From Eutypella sp. D-1 (lineage: Eukaryota; Ascomycota; Sordariomycetes; Xylariales; Diatrypaceae): 64,000 nt of DNA. Each line of letters begins with the position of its first letter. The first letter of the stretch is position 1. This document shows positions 59,782 through 64,000 of this stretch, in pieces. Under the pieces are notes generated by a model. It did no database searches. It saw only the letters and a list, made by a program, of their open reading frames with translations, and was not told where the DNA came from. The stretch is from NCBI GenBank assembly GCA_023313575.1, contig JAJTTP010000005.1:186001-250000 (forward strand), written 5' to 3'. Made by a program: the position numbers and the translations under genes.

Positions 59782-59942
59782 CTATGTATACAGTTATAAG
59801 ACGATAGAGCGAGAGCACGGTCACCGATTCCGGCACGAGACCGGGATTATGGGTTTGGTTTAACGGTAACGGGATAGAAGGAGAAGCACAGGAGGGGCTT
59901 CGCGGTCTCGCGCACCGCACACGAGCGCAGATATCAGGTTTC

Positions 59943-59965
59943 CCTTCCTTCCTTCCTTCCTTCCT
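59943..59965. repeat. CCTT tetranucleotide microsatellite
   Basis: Nearly six CCTT units in the convergent 3' region. Confidence 0.85.
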
Positions 59966-60037
59966 AGCACGGGGGGTCTAGGATATAGATAGGTGGGATG
60001 AGACAGGGCACGCACGCAGGGTATATTGCGAGGCCCC

Positions 60038-60055
60038 GGGGGGGGGGGGGGGGGG
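60038..60055. repeat. Poly-G tract (18)
   Basis: Longest homopolymer in the window; its true length may be uncertain in the assembly. Confidence 0.85.
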
Positions 60056-61374
60056 ACGGGGATATTCCCAGCGAGGTCAACGGGCGGATATGTTCTTGGA
60101 CGGGCGGGCGGGCAGGCAGGAACGGATAAATAAAGGCTCTGCTGGTTTGTTTGCCTGTTGTTATTCACGGCGCTCTCTCCCCTCCCCTCTCCTCATATCT
60201 GCCCCCCCTCCCCCACGTATGTATACATATGAAGTCCACGGATCACAGGATAGAGAAGAAGCAAAGAATTATTTATCGGCAACATCAGGACAGACAGACA
60301 GCATCATCATCATCGTCCTCAGTTGCAGTGCTTTGCATGTAGTATAGTTGTGGAAATTCCAAAAAGCCTTAGGGAGCAGGCGGAAACTATCTGTTCATCA
60401 AGCTATGGTAGTAGGTAGAATCAGTGGCAAGTAAGTGCATTGCATCTACGCTCCGCTCCGCATGGCATGGATTGGCATGGTATTATTTATGTATGGCGTG
60501 TCGTCACTGCCAGAGAGTAAGAAGGAAGGCAACCGGCAAAACCCCACCCAGATTGCCGACATTTGTGTTATGCTGTAGTGTATCGGCATGGGGGTGTTTT
60601 AATCCTGGAGTCAGTTTCGTACACTCCTTCACGCGAAACCCATCATCTCCTGGACAGCGCGCCAATCTCCGGGCGAATAAGGGGCAGACAGATGCTCACT
60701 AAAAACATTACGTGCGTTAAACTATTGAACCGCCTACTCCTTGTGTCGACAATGAATTGAGCAAGGGGAGGGAGCGAGTTGGTGGGGCTATTTACGAACT
60801 TCTGCGAGCAGACGCCCACTCTCCCAGTGTCCAGACCTCGGGACATCAATTCATGACCGGATAGATTGCTGTTCGTTCTCTATCGCGTCTTACAAGCACT
60901 GCGCGGTGATGTTCAATTGGCACGTCATGATATCGTTGCAACGGGTTGCCGAAAAAAATGTACTGAATGCGAAATGAATTTTGGCCATCAAAGGCAAACG
61001 CAGCCCGAGAGCCGTTAAATCAAAGCAAAAACCGCATGACCATACATATCATGGAGGAGGAGCTCAGTCCAGTCCTCTCAAACTTTCGTGTAAGACCGTA
61101 ATTGTTCCCAGCAAAGGCAATCCGTGACTCCGAATCCGTTTTTTTTTTCCAGATGCCATGTGTTTAGTTGACCACCCTTCGGTATGCGCGCGTAAGAACC
61201 AATACAAGAAAGTGCCGTAAAGTCATAACCCTATGGATTGCCAGCCGACAGGTACCAACAAAGTGCTGCGGCTTATGGTCGATTGACAATGCCGACTCCG
61301 GGTCGCTTGCTGCGAGTCATCATTCCACTTTCTTTGCATGTTTCCGCCCTCAACTCGATGAGAGAAAATTTCGT

Positions 61375-62478
61375 CTAGTTGGGGCAAGCAGCCTGGACGT
61401 GGCCGGGCTGCTGGCACTTGTAGCAGATCTTCTCGCCACCAGTCGACTCCTTGGGGCAGTCCCGGGAGAAGTGGCCATTCTCGCCACAGTTGTAGCACTT
61501 GCTGCCGTTGACGCACTCACCTGATTCAGTGTAAGTAAAATGTTTCATATGGTCAGGTCAGAGATTACTTACGAGACATATGGCCGTAGCCGCCGCAAGA
61601 GTAGCAAGTCTTTCCACCCTGGCCGCCTCCACCGTAGCCTCCACCGAAACCACCGCCGTAGCTGTTGCCGCCACCGTAGGAGTCAGGGCAGTTGCGGGCG
61701 ATGTGGCCGACCTTGCCGCACTACGCATTGCAATGTTAGCTGGTAATCAACCATCAAGCGGCGGGCGGTATTCGACATACCTTGTAGCACTCCTGACCAC
61801 CCTGGCCACCCTGGCCACCCATGCCACCCATGGGGTTACCGCCCTGCGGGCAGTCACGGCTGATGTGGCCCGGTTGGCCGCATCGGTAGCAGGACTTGGT
61901 GTCCTTGGGACCATCGGGGCACTCTCGGCCTTAGAATTGTCAGTTCAATGTTGCCAACGGCGTGTGGGGGTGTAGTATCGGCTTACTGATGTGACCCTCG
62001 CCACCGCAGTTGTAGCTGTGTCATGTGTTAGCAGCTGGTCGTATCCAAGTATGTAAATAGTAGGTCTTCTTACCATTTGGCGGCGCCGCGGTTAGGGCAG
62101 TCGCGAGCCTAACAACAATCGTAATCATCAGTATGTGTCGAAAAAGCAATTACCGTTGCCAACCACGACGGGATATCCCATTCTTTCTTCGCATACCTGA
62201 TGATCAGTTCGGCCGCCTACACAACATAGTCAGAGATACCACCCCACCAGAAGATACTATGCCACAACATCTTATAACTAGCAAGGGAAATTGGAAAAAC
62301 AGGGCTGTAGAGTCAGCGAGTACCACAAGAACCACACCACAAGGCATGTCTCGATGGATACAAGCGACTCGGGGCGTAGAGCGGGCGGCGATGGTCGAGT
62401 TTAAATGTTGTCGATGGCATGTGAGGACCAGAAGGACTCACAAGTGAAGCATGATCGGGTCGAGGGGGTGAAATCCAT
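61375..62478 (-). CDS. GIS2: Seven-knuckle CCHC zinc-finger protein (GIS2/Byr3/CNBP family)
   Basis: Small single-stranded nucleic acid-binding protein of the CNBP family, which in yeast binds mRNAs and affects their translation. Minus-strand exons: 62478-62442, 62216-62197, 62108-62074, 62015-61987, 61929-61781, 61720-61573, 61520-61375; six introns of 225, 88, 58, 57, 60 and 52 bp; 187 residues. The spliced protein starts [13 protein letters not shown] and has seven knuckles of the form CX2CX4HX4C, including [42 protein letters not shown] and [14 protein letters not shown]. Gly-rich linkers separate knuckles 3-4 and 4-5. Exons 1-4 are very small (20-37 nt), so the N-terminus is easily missed by frame scanning. 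Intron 4 ends in AAG. The DNA upstream of the start is pyrimidine-rich on the coding strand, as in highly expressed fungal genes. Confidence 0.95.
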
Positions 62479-64000
62479 TGTGGAAGATGTGATTGGAATG
62501 GTAGTTGGTTGCTTGTTTGGTTAATCGGTCGAAGAGTAGAAACGTGATATTTTAGTAGAGTCAATCAAAAAATTGATCTGTTTTGAGTAAGAAAGAAGAT
62601 TTGCGTTAGTCTTTTCGCGAAAAGGTTTGAGAAGACAGAAATAAGCCTGAGGAAGAGAAAGAGGGAAAAAATTTCCATGCAATGTAATTGGGCGTTTGCA
62701 AGGATTGGTGGCGATCTTCGCCTACACTAGTGAAAACTACGGTACAGTAAAAAGTAGAATTACGGGAGCGATTGATTGCGGGAAAATAAAATTTCAATTT
62801 TTTTTTTCTGGCAGAGATAGCAGATGGACGGGACTGGAGGGGCAGAGGGGCAGTTGAGGAGGGGGAACCTTGGAAAAGAAATAGAAAAAAAAATTGGAAA
62901 ATCAAGAAAGGGGAAATATAGAGCAAGACATACCGAGTACAAGTAAACTGCTTGATAGAATGGAGTTATAGATTTATTGTTTGGTAAAAGGATGAGAGTA
63001 ACTATCGTTAGATGTTTCTGTCTTGTCTGTTTAAGTATCTTATCTCCCTCTTCTCTCTTTTCTTCTTCTTCTCTTTTCTTCCCCTTCTCGTTTTTGTTGT
63101 TGGTTTAGTTTTAGTGTGCAAACGAAAGAAACTTGATGTGTGGATTGTGGATGGTGAATGGTTGGTGGGATGTTGTAGATGGGATGGTGGGGTTAAATCT
63201 AGTCTAGGGAAGTAGGTGGGCAAAAAGTGTGGGCAAATGTGGACTGTGTGGACTGTGTGGGTTGTATCCATGGATGGGCTGGTATGGGCTGTGTGGATTC
63301 TGGTAAATAGAGGGGTCTAGAGTTCGAATACTTAGGTACCAATTGAGTAAGGTACAAACGGTAACGAGCAGCAGGGTTAATGCGTCCAGGTACCTTTACG
63401 TAGGCAGGTACTTCTCAGTATCTGCCCAGGTGGGCATTAACCATATTGGGTAAATACCAGCCTAGGCAGGTAGCTCCGGCTGTCTGATACCTTGACTTTT
63501 GGATATGCCTGCCTAAGAGACCTACATCCATCTGAATACATATATTAATTATCTAGAAATGTTTCAGTTGCAGGGGCATTCTTTCTACGCCTGGGTAATC
63601 CTAACTAGCATTGTAGATTTGGAATTTCACACATCTCTTGCCTACATAGCTGTGTAGGCCGCCGGGGCACCGCTCTTACATAGTGGCCAAGGATAGTAAC
63701 GGTTGCTCAAGGGCCGATCATAAATGTGGGGTTTGGCCGAGACGGGAGGTATGCTGCTTATCTTGGTTATCTACATAAGTGCTGTAGCTATTAACCTGAG
63801 GAGATGCAGCCAGGGCTGTTATATCAAGTCTTCAAAGTTAAAATTCACATAATGATATGACCTCGGGATTACATAAATAATCAATGTTAATTATCTATAT
63901 GGGTCTAGCTGTCTGAGGAGGAAACATAGAAGAAAGAATAGCGGGGAGTTAAGTTCTATAGCGATGCACCACAAATTCCCATTGCCGAAAATAGAGCCAG
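62479..64000. other. Right-end intergenic region, promoter side of the zinc-knuckle gene
   Basis: The first 450 bases are purine-rich on this strand, hence CT-rich on the coding strand of the zinc-knuckle gene, as expected for its 5' UTR and core promoter. A CT-rich stretch on the plus strand lies at about 63040-63100. A TGTGGAC/TGTGTGGA-type tandem region spans about 63238-63300. No gene is recognised up to the window end. Confidence 0.5.

Larger units (their letters stand above)
59285..61374. other. 2.1-kb intergenic region between convergent 3' ends
   Basis: The phospholipase and the zinc-knuckle gene converge here. The DNA is rich in simple repeats (C16, AC9, CCTT and G18 runs listed separately), with no recognised gene. 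Confidence 0.55.

Noticed and set aside
61540..61975. Plus-strand Ala/Val/Arg-rich frames over the zinc-knuckle gene
   Set aside because: They are antisense to spliced exons with clear CCHC knuckles on the minus strand.
1..64000. CRISPR array, rRNA, complete transposon
   Set aside because: There are no regularly spaced repeats, no rRNA-like blocks, and no transposase, integrase or reverse transcriptase motifs.

Overview
The window is nuclear DNA of a filamentous ascomycete (Pezizomycotina, most likely a Sordariomycete; Xylariales is a guess from remembered gene order). The evidence is short introns of about 50-140 bp with GTAAGT/GTGAGT donors and CTNAC branch sites, Zn(II)2Cys6 regulators, a SAT-KS-AT-PT-ACP-ACP-TE non-reducing polyketide synthase, and fungal housekeeping genes. 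Nine loci are supported: eight that look intact and one decayed gene. All gene models were spliced by hand by following reading frame across GT-AG introns.

Left part (about 2.2-33 kb): a DHN-melanin gene cluster. In order it holds a non-reducing PKS (+, 2561-9153), an AflR-like Zn2Cys6 regulator (+, 17998-19425), a naphthol reductase closest to tetrahydroxynaphthalene reductase (-, 24836-25768), and a CMR1/PIG1-type regulator with two C2H2 fingers plus a Zn2Cys6 cluster (-, 29777-32917). The PKS would make the naphthol precursor and the reductase would start the reduction-dehydration series. The two regulators are of classes known to control such genes. Scytalone dehydratase and a second reductase were not found here. 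The genes are separated by unusually long spacers (4-9 kb) in which I recognise no genes. The PKS promoter carries a 13-bp palindrome containing an exact match to the AflR consensus, and a looser TCG-N5-CGA lies upstream of the reductase.

Middle (33-43 kb): about 10 kb with no recognisable gene.

Right part (43-64 kb): the largest subunit of RNA polymerase III (-, 42953-47440), a Ure2-like glutathione S-transferase (-, 49464-50508), a recently decayed fungal diterpene cyclase of the CPS/KS type (+, about 51440-54097), a DDHD-domain phospholipase (+, 55588-59284), and a seven-knuckle CCHC zinc-finger protein of the GIS2/Byr3/CNBP family (-, 61375-62478). The cyclase relic has lost its start and the segment that should carry the class II DxDD motif, yet keeps both class I metal-binding motifs.

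I see no rRNA, no convincing tRNA, no CRISPR array and no intact transposon. The points most worth following are the AflR-type site in front of the PKS and the state of the diterpene cyclase.
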